Assembly (NCBI GenBank): GCA_002354335.1
Contig: DELI01000024.1
Span: 28,553 to 92,552 of the forward strand
Direction of reading: 5' to 3'
From: Sphingobacterium sp. UBA2700
GTDB taxonomy: Bacteria > Bacteroidota > Bacteroidia > Sphingobacteriales > Sphingobacteriaceae
DNA: 64,000 nt
The notes below the pieces were generated by a model. It did no database searches. It saw only the letters and a list, made by a program, of their open reading frames with translations, and had not been told where the DNA came from. Position numbers and translations under genes: made by a program. Shown here piece after piece: positions 54,686 to 64,000 of the stretch (position 1 is its first letter; every line of letters begins with the position of its first letter).

Positions 54686-55300
54686 CTATCGTTTAATTTT
54701 TGAAAAAACATAAAACATTTCGCTCGCAATCTGCAAACTACGTTTCTTGTACAATTGAGACTGCTCGAGAGTACCATCTGATACTTTTGGATCCTCATAC
54801 CTAATTGGGATTCTTTTTTCTGCACCAACAATAAATGGGCAAGCCTCGTCGGCCTGCGAACAAGTCATAACAGCTGCAAATTCCGATATGGGATTAAAAG
54901 GGTTATCATAGGTTTTGGAAAAAGCGATGATTGGCATGTTATTATCGCTGAATTTTATCGCATAGACCGGATTTCCACTTTGGCTTATAGCGCATAGCTT
55001 GAATCCCTGGTCTGATAATGTTTCGGCGACCTTGGGGAAGACGGCTGTTGCTTCAGTTCCACCAGAGTAGCAATAGGTATTAGGAATTTTGAAGTATGCA
55101 CTTGCTACCTGTGCCCAAACCTGAGCTAAGTGGCTTCGCCTTGAATTGTGCGTACAGATAAAATTGATATTTACGTCCTCCTCCTTTTCTAACTTTTGCT
55201 GAATAAAGTCTATCAGAGGCTGTAAAATTAATTTTCGTTCATCGCTTATGTTTTGGAGATCAATTTCCTTAACAATAATCTCAATTAGTTTATTGAACAT
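54686..55300 (-). CDS. Arsenate reductase, low-molecular-weight phosphatase type
   Basis: A 204-residue protein with the P-loop CTHNSRRS (nucleophile Cys49, CX5R), as in thioredoxin-linked arsenate reductases and low-molecular-weight tyrosine phosphatases. VMTCSQADEACP (further cysteines for the disulfide relay) and RYEDPKVSDGT follow. The ATG at 55300 is preferred over a TTG at 55318. It sits between DUF6428 and the ACR3 gene (3-bp gap), so it most likely reduces arsenate to arsenite for export. Confidence 0.9.
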   Translation of the reverse strand: MFNKLIEIIVKEIDLQNISDERKLILQPLIDFIQQKLEKEEDVNINFICTHNSRRSHLAQVWAQVASAYFKIPNTYCYSGGTEATAVFPKVAETLSDQGFKLCAISQSGNPVYAIKFSDNNMPIIAFSKTYDNPFNPISEFAAVMTCSQADEACPFIVGAEKRIPIRYEDPKVSDGTLEQSQLYKKRSLQIASEMFYVFSKIKR

Positions 55301-55318
55301 TTTCAGAATGTTTAGCAA

Positions 55319-55783
55319 TTAGCAACAACCAGAACCGGGACTGCAAGAAGAATTCTTCAACTCGCTTAGTTTAACCTTTTGTTTTTCTGGCGGGATGCCA
55401 CAGGCATCTTCAGCTAGACAGGCAGTTTGCTTATTCAATAAAAGAAAACGATTGCCTTCAAAGTTTAAATCATATTTGCCGATCGTTTTGCCTTGATATT
55501 CAACTTCGACCTCAGCGTCCTCAATCCCTAATTTTGATTCAGATAGCTCAATAATTTTCAATAGTTTGCCTGGCTTCAATCTATGTTCGAAATCGTTAGC
55601 ATCCCACAATTGGAAATTAACAACTCGCTCCTCTCGAATTGTTCCGCCGCAGTCGATAAAGCGTTTTAATATAACGCCCACTTCCGTCACATGAAAGTGT
55701 TCCGGAACAAATGTTCCATCCTCTAATTGAAATACAACATTTTCCAATGTCGGTAAGATCTCTTTGATTTCAGATAATTTCAT
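55319..55783 (-). CDS. DUF6428 family protein of the ars operon
   Basis: A 154-residue soluble protein beginning MKLSEIKEILPTLENVVFQL and ending with a cysteine-rich tail (SSCSPGSGCC). CLAEDACG gives another cysteine pair. Proteins of this kind recur in Bacteroidota arsenic operons and are now called DUF6428. The Cys tail suggests metalloid binding or delivery to ACR3, which is inference. It is first in the arsC-acr3 block and is preceded by an ArsR-type operator at 55821-55840. Confidence 0.85.
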   Translation of the reverse strand: MKLSEIKEILPTLENVVFQLEDGTFVPEHFHVTEVGVILKRFIDCGGTIREERVVNFQLWDANDFEHRLKPGKLLKIIELSESKLGIEDAEVEVEYQGKTIGKYDLNFEGNRFLLLNKQTACLAEDACGIPPEKQKVKLSELKNSSCSPGSGCC

Positions 55784-55820
55784 CTCTATTGTTTTTAGAA
55801 TGGTTTAATTTACATAAATA

Positions 55821-55840
55821 ACATCGTAATATACCGATGT
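55821..55840. promoter_or_regulatory. ArsR operator, site 2
   Basis: ACATCGTAATATACCGATGT: ACATCG and CGATGT are perfect inverted arms with an AT-rich centre. It matches the site before arsR (56203-56220) at 13 of 18 aligned positions and lies 38-57 bp upstream of the DUF6428 gene. Confidence 0.7.
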
Positions 55841-55859
55841 TAACATTTAAAAAAATGCA

Positions 55860-56189
55860 CTAGCAACAGCGATTTACTTTAACCTCCTGATTGAAGAACA
55901 TATTAAATTCCTTTTGAAAGTCCTTCCAAACAGATTCGTCAATGCAATAACAAACAGATTTACCATCAATAGCCCCTTGAATAATGCCAATGCTTTTCAA
56001 TTCCTTCAGATGCTGCGATATTGTTGCCTGCGCTAATCCTAATTCTTCCACTAGATCATTGCATATACATGCCTTTTGATTGATGATATACTGTAAAATA
56101 GCTATTCGCGCCGGATGCCCCAAAACTTTAAGCAATGATGCTAATCTGTTTTGTTCATCTTTATACATTTCCGTCTTTGTAGTTCCCAT
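55860..56189 (-). CDS. arsR: ArsR-family metalloid-responsive repressor
   Basis: A 109-residue winged-helix repressor. The sensor site ACICNDLVEELG has the usual paired cysteines (ICNC-like, about 40-42) before the recognition helix LAQATISQHLKELKSIGI. A second Cys pair ends the protein (VNRCC). The family lets go of DNA on binding As(III). It is first in the ars operon; operators lie before it and before the DUF6428 gene. Confidence 0.92.
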   Translation of the reverse strand: MGTTKTEMYKDEQNRLASLLKVLGHPARIAILQYIINQKACICNDLVEELGLAQATISQHLKELKSIGIIQGAIDGKSVCYCIDESVWKDFQKEFNMFFNQEVKVNRCC

Positions 56190-56202
56190 CTTTACATTCT
56201 TT

Positions 56203-56220
56203 ACATCGCAATATTACGAT
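56203..56220. promoter_or_regulatory. ArsR operator, site 1
   Basis: ACATCGCAATATTACGAT: the core ATCGCAATATTACGAT is an inverted repeat with a single mismatched pair. It lies 14-31 bp before the arsR start and overlaps TAATATTG, a near -7 box on the minus strand. Shares the ACATCGnAATAT-CGAT pattern with site 2. Confidence 0.7.
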
Positions 56221-56231
56221 AAAAAATTGAA

Positions 56232-56418
56232 ATTAGTAGTTAGTATTTAGTAGTTAGTATTAAGACCTATGACGAAAGACCCTTCATTTCCTATACGAAA
56301 CGGCATTTCAAGTCCCATACAGTTTAAAAAAAGGGCGCCTAATCGGCGCCCTACCCTAATGTCTTAAATCTAATTTCCCACCCGAGGTCTAAATACTAAC
56401 TACTAATTACTAAGTACT
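56232..56418. repeat. Composite repeat element upstream of arsR
   Basis: The left arm 56232-56271 (TTAGTAGTTAGTATTTAG..AAGACCTATG) is inverted relative to the right arm 56384-56418 (GAGGTCTAAATACTAACTAC..). Between them, a hairpin AGGGCGCC-TAATC-GGCGCCCT with a T run on the minus strand (56326-56352) and a TAATGTCT..ATCTAA piece repeat the end of the 52101-52707 element. The hairpin probably also backs up the terminator of icd. Confidence 0.75.
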
Positions 56419-56429
56419 TAAAAAAAAGG

Positions 56430-56456
56430 GGTTTGTCTAAGACAAACCCTTTTTTT
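56430..56456 (-). terminator. Intrinsic terminator of icd
   Basis: GGGTTTGTCT and AGACAAACCC form a perfect 10-bp stem with a 1-nt centre, flanked by A and T runs on both sides, immediately after the icd stop. Confidence 0.85.
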
Positions 56457-58676
<2,220 letters not shown>

Positions 58677-58864
58677 CTATTGAAATGATATTGTTTTGCT
58701 TTAAATATGGAAAACAAGTTATTAAACAACCTGTTTTTTTAAAATTCGCCTAAAGATAACAAATTGATAATAAAATAGCCATAAATACCGAAATAATACC
58801 TACACATGAAAAATGAATGGCTGTTTCGGATTATTTTGAGCGGTTTTCGGTGAACGTAGGGTAT

Positions 58865-59521
58865 TTATCTTTTGATTCCTGCGAGTATTTCGGGAGACTC
58901 ATAGAGCTGCTCCCCTGCTTTCGGAAAGTCAATACCTGCAGCAATAAGTGCATTGGCTAGGTCGACGGTTGTAATAGCTCTGAATTTATGGAAAAGCCCC
59001 ATCTTATTAAGAAGTTTGATGATTCGAACAGCGAGTTTTTCACCTGTCCGATCCGTATTGGGGCGATCAATAATCCCGGGTCGAAGAATAATATAGGAGG
59101 GAAAATTCAATTTTTGTATGGCATGCTCTAATGTACCTTTCATCCTTGGATAAAAGAGCCTTGCTTTCGGATCTGCCTGCATCGAGGATAGCAGGACGAA
59201 AGTTTGTATCCCATTCTGCTTTGCAATTTCCGCAAAAGCTAGTGGGTAGTCGTGATCGACTTTCCATTGTGCCTCTTGGCTACCAGCATCCTTAATCGTC
59301 GTGCCTAATGTGCTAAAGGCAATATCGCCTTCAATATGCTCGCTGTATCGAGCAAGCATATTAAAATCGACAATAACCTCATCCAACTTTGTATGTGGTT
59401 TAAAATATGGGCGACGCAAGAGCACCTTAACCTGTTCCACATCGGGACGATCTAATAATTGCTGTACAAGTTCTTTTCCTGTGGCGCCAGAACCGCCGAT
59501 GACAACTGCTTTGATACCCAT
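58865..59521 (-). CDS. NAD(P)-binding Rossmann protein (NmrA/HTATIP2-like)
   Basis: A 218-residue atypical SDR. The cofactor loop is VIGGSGATGKELVQQLL (GxxGxxG), followed by FSTLGTTIKDAG, LLSSMQADPKARLFYPRMKG (with the YxxxK-like YPRMKG) and YIILRPGIIDRP. Enzyme activity is uncertain in this group. It is the last gene of a three-gene string with a GNAT and an NTF2-like protein (9-bp and 12-bp gaps). Confidence 0.85.
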   Translation of the reverse strand: MGIKAVVIGGSGATGKELVQQLLDRPDVEQVKVLLRRPYFKPHTKLDEVIVDFNMLARYSEHIEGDIAFSTLGTTIKDAGSQEAQWKVDHDYPLAFAEIAKQNGIQTFVLLSSMQADPKARLFYPRMKGTLEHAIQKLNFPSYIILRPGIIDRPNTDRTGEKLAVRIIKLLNKMGLFHKFRAITTVDLANALIAAGIDFPKAGEQLYESPEILAGIKR

Positions 59522-59530
59522 TTTGATCTG

Positions 59531-59812
59531 CTAAAATAAGACGTCACGAATCGTTACGTCACGATCGAAAGAAGCTTTCGCAAATGGACATAAAGGCAAT
59601 ATCTTGACGTTGTTCTCGCGTGCATATTCCACAGCTTTCGTCAACAGGACATGGCCAATGCCCTTCCCTTTTTCTTCGGGATCAACTTCTGTATGATCGA
59701 TAATAATCTTCCCCGGTCCGGCAGCAGAATAGGTCATTTCCCCTATTTTCTTACCTTCTTCGATGGCATAAAATCCTCCTTTATTGCCATCCACTTCATG
59801 TTTTACTAGCAT
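59531..59812 (-). CDS. Small GNAT-family N-acetyltransferase
   Basis: A 93-residue single-domain GNAT of the YjdJ/Gtn type. It has strands GGFYAIEEGKKIGEMTY and IIDHTEVDPEEKGKGIGHVL (acetyl-CoA loop Gx-GxG-like KGKGIG). A C-terminal Cys lies in ILPLCPFAKASFDR. The substrate is unknown; such tiny members may modify small molecules or act as binders. Middle gene of the 58865-60316 string. Confidence 0.88.
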   Translation of the reverse strand: MLVKHEVDGNKGGFYAIEEGKKIGEMTYSAAGPGKIIIDHTEVDPEEKGKGIGHVLLTKAVEYARENNVKILPLCPFAKASFDRDVTIRDVLF

Positions 59813-59824
59813 AGGCTTCCTCTA

Positions 59825-60316
59825 TTAGTGTTTAATTGACTGTATTACTTTATCCTCAATGGCTGCTTTCGTCTTGATGACTTCACCCGAAACATCGTTT
59901 GGAACCGTCATCGACAAGACATAGTGTTTGATGAACCATTTACCATTCTTCAGCTCTAAAACTGCCGATCCTCTACAGATCTTCATCTGCGTATCTAACA
60001 ATTCATCCAGCCATGCGGTTTTACCGTTTTTCGAAAAATTAATATGCCGCTCTAACGATGTAAAGTTCCAAGCTCTCCCTTTATCAAAATGTGGCTTCGC
60101 ATAGGCCATGAACGCCGGTTTGTCCCAACGCTCTGTCGCATCCGTACCGATAAAAATAGACTCTTCATCTATCAGGTCGAAATAAGCTTTAAAATCGGCT
60201 TTAGCAGCTGCCTGATGCCATAAATCCATTGTTCTAGCGACTTCTTCCTTTTTGCTCTGTGCGAAAAGAAGCATTGTAGAGAAAGCTAGAACCATTGTTA
60301 AAAGGATCTTCTTCAT
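59825..60316 (-). CDS. Exported NTF2-like (SnoaL/DUF4440-type) protein
   Basis: A 163-residue protein with a signal peptide (1-19, KKILLTMVLAFSTMLLFA) and an NTF2-like fold. It shows MDLWHQAAAKADFKAYFDLI, EESIFIGTDATERWDKPAFM, WFIKHYVLSMTVPND. These pockets bind small hydrophobic ligands or catalyse isomer/hydrolase reactions. No catalytic set can be assigned. First gene of a small operon with the GNAT and Rossmann proteins. Confidence 0.85.
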   Translation of the reverse strand: MKKILLTMVLAFSTMLLFAQSKKEEVARTMDLWHQAAAKADFKAYFDLIDEESIFIGTDATERWDKPAFMAYAKPHFDKGRAWNFTSLERHINFSKNGKTAWLDELLDTQMKICRGSAVLELKNGKWFIKHYVLSMTVPNDVSGEVIKTKAAIEDKVIQSIKH

Positions 60317-60398
60317 TTGTGAAAAATTTGAATTAAATATACCGATTAGTACATTAACAACGCTATTATCCAGACGGGAAATGACATTAAAAAGGCAT

Positions 60399-61379
60399 TT
60401 AAGCTTTTCGGAAGTGCTTCATGTTCTTGGTCACATTGACTGTCGTCCATTCAATATGTTTCCTAAACTCTTCGGACCGAATTGGACAATTTTCTACTTT
60501 ACAGTAGTGACAACATTCTGGCATACAAGGGTCTGCGTGAATAAAGAATTCTGTTTTGGACTGCAGATTTTCATTCAACACATTATCGAACTCCGATATA
60601 CAATCATGAACCTTCGTCAGCTCATAATAATTTGGCAAAGTGAGGTGACAGTCTATATGGAGTTCCTGACCATAACGCTGTACACGGAGGTTGTGCACAT
60701 CGATCCAGTCTGGCTTTCTCTTTTCTTTTAAAATCGCTACTACCTCATCGACAACTTCCTGATCAGATTCGTCCATCAAACCGGAGATAGATTTTCTAAG
60801 TAGCTTGTAGCCATTGTACAAGATAAAGCATCCTAAAGCAATGGATAAGGCTAAATCTATCCAAGGCAACTTGGTGATTTTCATGATGAATAGTCCCGCG
60901 ATTAGACCGATTGAACTATAGGCATCAACTTGTAGATGCTTCCCATCTGCTTCGATCGTTAAAGAGCGTAATGCACGTCCGCGCTTCATCAGGTAGAATC
61001 CGACTCCAAAGTTAATCAGGGAGGTAATAAAGATAAGGAGCATCCCCTCTTCTACATTGGCAACCGGTTGTGGAAAGAAAATATTGTAGAATGCTTTGAC
61101 CAGGATTACACTGCCGGCGATAAAAATAAGGGCTCCTTCGACAAACACGGAGAAGAATTCAACTTTTCCATGTCCATAAGGATGGTTTTCATCCTTGGGT
61201 TGTGCCGCCAGATAAATGCTGTAGTATGCAAATCCGGATGCGGCGATATTTACGATGCTCTCGGCGGCGTCGGAGAAGATGGCGTTTGACTCGGTAATAA
61301 AATATGCTACGAATTTTATCAACATCAACACGATCCCTGTCACTAAGGACAGTAACACCAGTCTCATTTGTTTAGACAT
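60399..61379 (-). CDS. Cation diffusion facilitator family metal transporter
   Basis: A 326-residue CDF exporter with six hydrophobic helices in residues 1-210. Metal-site motifs are SDAAESIVN in helix 2 and DAYSS in helix 5, where the usual HxxxD/DxxxD positions lie. A cytoplasmic ferredoxin-like domain follows (about 215-300, DWIDVHNLRVQRYGQELHID). The C-terminus adds a Cys-rich tail (CMPECCHYCKVENC), unusual for the family and likely metal binding. Zn2+, Fe2+ or Mn2+ export is possible; the metal cannot be told from sequence. It has its own -7 box. Confidence 0.92.
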   Translation of the reverse strand: MSKQMRLVLLSLVTGIVLMLIKFVAYFITESNAIFSDAAESIVNIAASGFAYYSIYLAAQPKDENHPYGHGKVEFFSVFVEGALIFIAGSVILVKAFYNIFFPQPVANVEEGMLLIFITSLINFGVGFYLMKRGRALRSLTIEADGKHLQVDAYSSIGLIAGLFIMKITKLPWIDLALSIALGCFILYNGYKLLRKSISGLMDESDQEVVDEVVAILKEKRKPDWIDVHNLRVQRYGQELHIDCHLTLPNYYELTKVHDCISEFDNVLNENLQSKTEFFIHADPCMPECCHYCKVENCPIRSEEFRKHIEWTTVNVTKNMKHFRKA

Positions 61380-61401
61380 TGTATTTGCCAGTTTGAAGCG
61401 A

Positions 61402-61409
61402 CAAAACTA
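61402..61409 (-). promoter_or_regulatory. -7 promoter box of the CDF transporter gene
   Basis: TAGTTTTG on the minus strand matches TAnnTTTG exactly, 23 bp before the start codon. Confidence 0.45.
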
Positions 61410-61431
61410 AAGAATTTATCGCTTAGTTAAC

Positions 61432-62421
61432 TTATTTTTTCGTCAAGATTTCCTCATTATACTGATTTGCATAGCGTTGCGCAATAATCGTAACGACGAA
61501 GATCTGAAAAGCATGAAAAACCATTAATGGTAAGAAATAGAGCCCTAAATTCGGATTGCCAGCAAAAAGAAATTTACTAAAAACCGAGCCATGCGTCAGC
61601 GATTTCTTTGAGCCACAGAACAATGCCGTAATCTGATCTTCCCGATTGAACTTTAAAATATAACGTGTAATCAGATAGACTAAGCCATAAACCAGGAAGA
61701 AGAAGACGATGACTGCAATAAAAAGAGCAGTTAAATAAAGTGTGCCGACTTTATGGAATACGTCCGATAAAAAGGACTCTGCAAAACTGCTGTAAACAAT
61801 TGATAGGATAACGGCCTTATCGAATTTGGACAGCTGCTTGCTGTACTTGCTTGCCCATTTGCCTAAGTACGGTTGCAATAGAAGACCTAAAATGACGGGT
61901 ATAATGATCTCTTTGATTAGCCCCCAATACACATCGCCCAACACATTGACTTCTTCAAATTGTATAAAAGGCTCCATTAATAGCGGCGTCACTACGACGC
62001 CGATGAGCCCGGATATGCTTGCGTTGAAGATAGCGGCAGGCACATTTCCGCGCGCAATCGAAACCATCACAACTGAGGAGGACACAGTTGACGGCAGTGC
62101 GGCAAGGAAATAGAATGATAGCCAAAACTGCTCTTGAATAGCATTTTGTATAAATGGTCGGAAGATTAAGATGATCAGCGGAAATAACGCAAAGGTGAAT
62201 AGCTGGATGCAAACATGGAGTTTCCAGTTTTTTAGACCATCCTTTATTTCACGGAAACTCAATTTTAATCCATAAAAAAAGAAAATCAATGAAACACCGA
62301 TGGTACTTATCGTTTCAAATAGCTGTCCGTTTTGTGCCTGTACTAATTCGGGGTATATATAGGCTAAGATAATCATAGCGATTAGCGCCAATATAAAGCC
62401 GTCAAATTTCAATTTCATCAT
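61432..62421 (-). CDS. Bile acid:sodium symporter family (PSE/YfeH-type) protein
   Basis: A 329-residue inner-membrane protein with about nine or ten helices, of the SBF-like/YfeH group. Typical pieces are ISTIGVSLIFFFYGLKLSF, LAALPSTVSSSVVMVSIARG (the crossover region with Ser/Thr), NASISGLIGVVVTPLL and ALFCGSKKSLTHGSVFSK. The transported substrate is an unknown organic anion. A doubled ATG at the start leaves one residue of ambiguity. Divergent from the aminotransferase gene. Confidence 0.9.
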   Translation of the reverse strand: MMKLKFDGFILALIAMIILAYIYPELVQAQNGQLFETISTIGVSLIFFFYGLKLSFREIKDGLKNWKLHVCIQLFTFALFPLIILIFRPFIQNAIQEQFWLSFYFLAALPSTVSSSVVMVSIARGNVPAAIFNASISGLIGVVVTPLLMEPFIQFEEVNVLGDVYWGLIKEIIIPVILGLLLQPYLGKWASKYSKQLSKFDKAVILSIVYSSFAESFLSDVFHKVGTLYLTALFIAVIVFFFLVYGLVYLITRYILKFNREDQITALFCGSKKSLTHGSVFSKFLFAGNPNLGLYFLPLMVFHAFQIFVVTIIAQRYANQYNEEILTKK

Positions 62422-62547
62422 CCCTCCGCTTAGGCCGGTAAAATTAGGAATTAATTTCGAGGGTTATTCCTCCTAGAATTATTAAAAAAGTCTCATCTTT
62501 ATAAAGATTTTATTACATATTTATCAGTTTAAGTGAAAGCTATATAA

Positions 62548-62555
62548 TATATTTG
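62548..62555 (+). promoter_or_regulatory. -7 promoter box of the aminotransferase gene
   Basis: TATATTTG, an exact TAnnTTTG match, ends only 7 bp before the ATG at 62563. Transcription would start within a few bases of the start codon, so the mRNA may be leaderless or nearly so. Confidence 0.55.
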
Positions 62556-62562
62556 CAATATC

Positions 62563-63768
62563 ATGAGTACAGCATCATATTTATCAGACAGGATAAACAA
62601 TCTATCCGAATCAGCGACATTAAAGATGACCAAATTAGGTCGTGAGTTAGCAGCAAAAGGGATCAACGTTATTAGTTTAAGCGTAGGAGAGCCAGACTTC
62701 AATACACCAGAACATGTGAAAGAAGCAGCAAAGAAAGCTTTAGACGAAAACTATACACGTTACTCTCCGGTACCGGGATATCCGGAATTGCGCCAAGCCA
62801 TCGTTAACAAATTGAAGAACGAAAATGGTTTGGACTATGACATCTCTCAAATCGTAGTGTCAACGGGTGCTAAACAATCTTTATCAAACGTGATCTTAAC
62901 GCTGGTTAACCCAGGAGATGAGGTCATCATCCCAACTCCTTACTGGGTTTCTTACTCGGAGATGGTAACCCTTGCTGAAGGTAAAGCCGTTTATATCGAT
63001 ACAGAGATAGAATCTGATTTCAAGATTACGCCAGCGCAGTTAGAAGCGGCTATTACGCCCAAGTCTAAGGTATTCATGTTCTCCTCTCCTTGTAACCCGA
63101 CAGGGTCGGTTTATACAAAAGATGAGTTGGCGGCTTTAGTAGCAGTTTTTGAGAAACACCCAAACATCTTCATCATTTCTGATGAGATTTACGAACATAT
63201 CAATTTCGGTGATAAGCATGAGTCTATCGCTCAGTTCGACTCTATTAAAGACCGTGTAATCATTGTAAATGGTTTCTCGAAGGCTTTTGCGATGACAGGA
63301 TGGCGCTTAGGTTATATTGCTGCAAACAAAGAGATTGCTGCGGCAAACGATAAAATGCAGGGACAGACAACGTCCGGAACATGTTCTATAGCACAGCGTG
63401 CCGGTATTGTAGCTTACGAGCAGGGACTAGAAAGCGTTTTAAAAATGAAGGAAGCTTTTGCGCGCCGTCGTCAATTGGTTTACGACTTATTAAACGATAT
63501 TCCAGGCGTAAAAACAAATCTTCCTCAAGGTGCATTCTACTTTTTCCCGGAAATCAGTTCATTCTTCGGAAAGAAAGATCCGGAAGGGAATGAAATCAAG
63601 AACTCCGCAGACTTAGCATTATACTTATTGAATTACGGACATGTGGCTACCGTTGGTGGCGATTCATTCGGGAATAATAACTACATCCGTTTGTCGTATG
63701 CGGCATCCGATGAGAATTTGAAAGAAGCATTGAGAAGAATAAAAGAAGCGCTAGGTAAATTATCTTAA
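62563..63768 (+). CDS. PLP-dependent aminotransferase, aspartate aminotransferase type
   Basis: A 401-residue class I/II aminotransferase (fold-type I, AspAT 1b group). Landmarks are SLSVGEPDFNTPEHVKEAA, YTRYSPVPGYPELRQAI, STGAKQSL, SSPCNPTGSVY (Asn for PLP), ISDEIYEHI (Asp/Tyr for PLP), the Schiff-base lysine in NGFSKAFAMTGWR, and NYIRLSYAAS (substrate-carboxylate Arg). It would interconvert aspartate/oxaloacetate with glutamate/2-oxoglutarate, or a related pair. All active-site residues are present. The start is fixed by homology of the N-terminus (SYLSDRINNLSESATLKM). Confidence 0.94.
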   Translation: MSTASYLSDRINNLSESATLKMTKLGRELAAKGINVISLSVGEPDFNTPEHVKEAAKKALDENYTRYSPVPGYPELRQAIVNKLKNENGLDYDISQIVVSTGAKQSLSNVILTLVNPGDEVIIPTPYWVSYSEMVTLAEGKAVYIDTEIESDFKITPAQLEAAITPKSKVFMFSSPCNPTGSVYTKDELAALVAVFEKHPNIFIISDEIYEHINFGDKHESIAQFDSIKDRVIIVNGFSKAFAMTGWRLGYIAANKEIAAANDKMQGQTTSGTCSIAQRAGIVAYEQGLESVLKMKEAFARRRQLVYDLLNDIPGVKTNLPQGAFYFFPEISSFFGKKDPEGNEIKNSADLALYLLNYGHVATVGGDSFGNNNYIRLSYAASDENLKEALRRIKEALGKLS

Positions 63769-63779
63769 AAGAATCTTTT

Positions 63780-64000
63780 CTAGATTTTAGACAGAAGATA
63801 TTAGATTTAAGATCTTGTATGCTGTCTATTTATTTTTAGAAAGATAGTATCGTCTTGAATTAGGAAAGGAAGGATAAAAAGATTAGCAGGATCCTGTAAA
63901 TCGTTTAATCCTTCCTTTCTTGGTTCAAAGACAATTGTCTAATATCCGAAGCCTCTTTTTAAATAAAAAAATTGTAAAGGTTGGCAGTATAGGTCTAAAA
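63780..64000. repeat. Composite repeat element at window end (partial)
   Basis: It starts with TAGATTTTAGACAGAAGATATTAG. A long imperfect palindrome lies at 63853-63933 (GTCTTGAATTAGGAAAGG...CCTTTCTTGGTTCAAAGAC), and the region ends in ATAGGTCTAA at 63989-63998, the beginning of an ACTA-type arm. No gene is seen. Confidence 0.7.

Overview
The window is a chromosomal segment of a Bacteroidota bacterium, most likely a Sphingobacteriaceae member (Sphingobacterium-like). The evidence is a SusC/SusD pair, membrane-bound AraC regulators, a CzcA-type RND pump fused to a TolC-like domain, DUF4382, DUF6428, DUF6660 and YARHG families, monomeric NADP-isocitrate dehydrogenase, and repeated TAnnTTTG (-7) promoter boxes without Shine-Dalgarno sequences. 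I see no rRNA, CRISPR array, integrase, transposase or prophage gene. There is one tRNA (Ser-GGA).

Layout. 1-4838 (minus): a YaiO-type TPR/beta-barrel protein cut by the window edge, a processive GT2 glycosyltransferase and a HEAT-repeat membrane protein, probably an exopolysaccharide or envelope-glycan export operon. 5372-8972 (minus): three consecutive membrane-bound AraC-type regulators. 9265-13276 (plus): a fused trehalose-6-phosphate synthase/phosphatase followed by a GH15 hydrolase, then a DUF4382 lipoprotein. 14195-18186: a DUF3050 protein and a MarR-EmrA-EmrB-like efflux operon with a perfect palindromic operator. 19200-27382 (minus): a divalent-metal efflux operon (DUF6660, CzcA-TolC fusion, CzcB-like adaptor, Zn/Cd/Co P-type ATPase). 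27475-29521: an SH3-like exported protein and a lipoprotein. 29799-33735 (plus): three tightly packed genes of unknown function, two paralogous unknown proteins and a LGFP/cysteine-peptidase-like protein; this is the best candidate for an undescribed system. 34045-40405 (minus): a YARHG protein and a SusCD nutrient-uptake pair without nearby enzymes. 40955-44848 (minus): two unknown overlapping genes, a PfpI-family protein, an NAD-epimerase-like protein and an SDR. 45365-50638: tRNA-Ser, patatin, methylglyoxal synthase, OsmC, pantothenate kinase, an MscS channel and AccA. 50763-56189 (minus): an aspartic-protease/PDZ protein, a sugar isomerase-like protein and an arsenic operon (ArsR, DUF6428, ArsC-like, ACR3) whose ACR3 gene carries a frameshift. 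56457-63768: isocitrate dehydrogenase, small stress or housekeeping genes, a CDF transporter, a bile-acid:sodium-symporter-like protein and an aspartate-type aminotransferase.

Several intergenic regions (18224-18310, 28165-28450, 33736-34022, 52101-52707, 56232-56418, 63780-64000) are built from a small set of recurring imperfect palindromes arranged in nested inverted orientation. They look like non-autonomous mobile or REP-like elements of this genome. Many hug stop codons of neighbouring genes, and two carry a GGCGCC terminator hairpin.

Start codons were corrected where an upstream TTG/GTG extension looked unlikely compared with an internal ATG that carries the signal peptide or lies just downstream of a promoter box.
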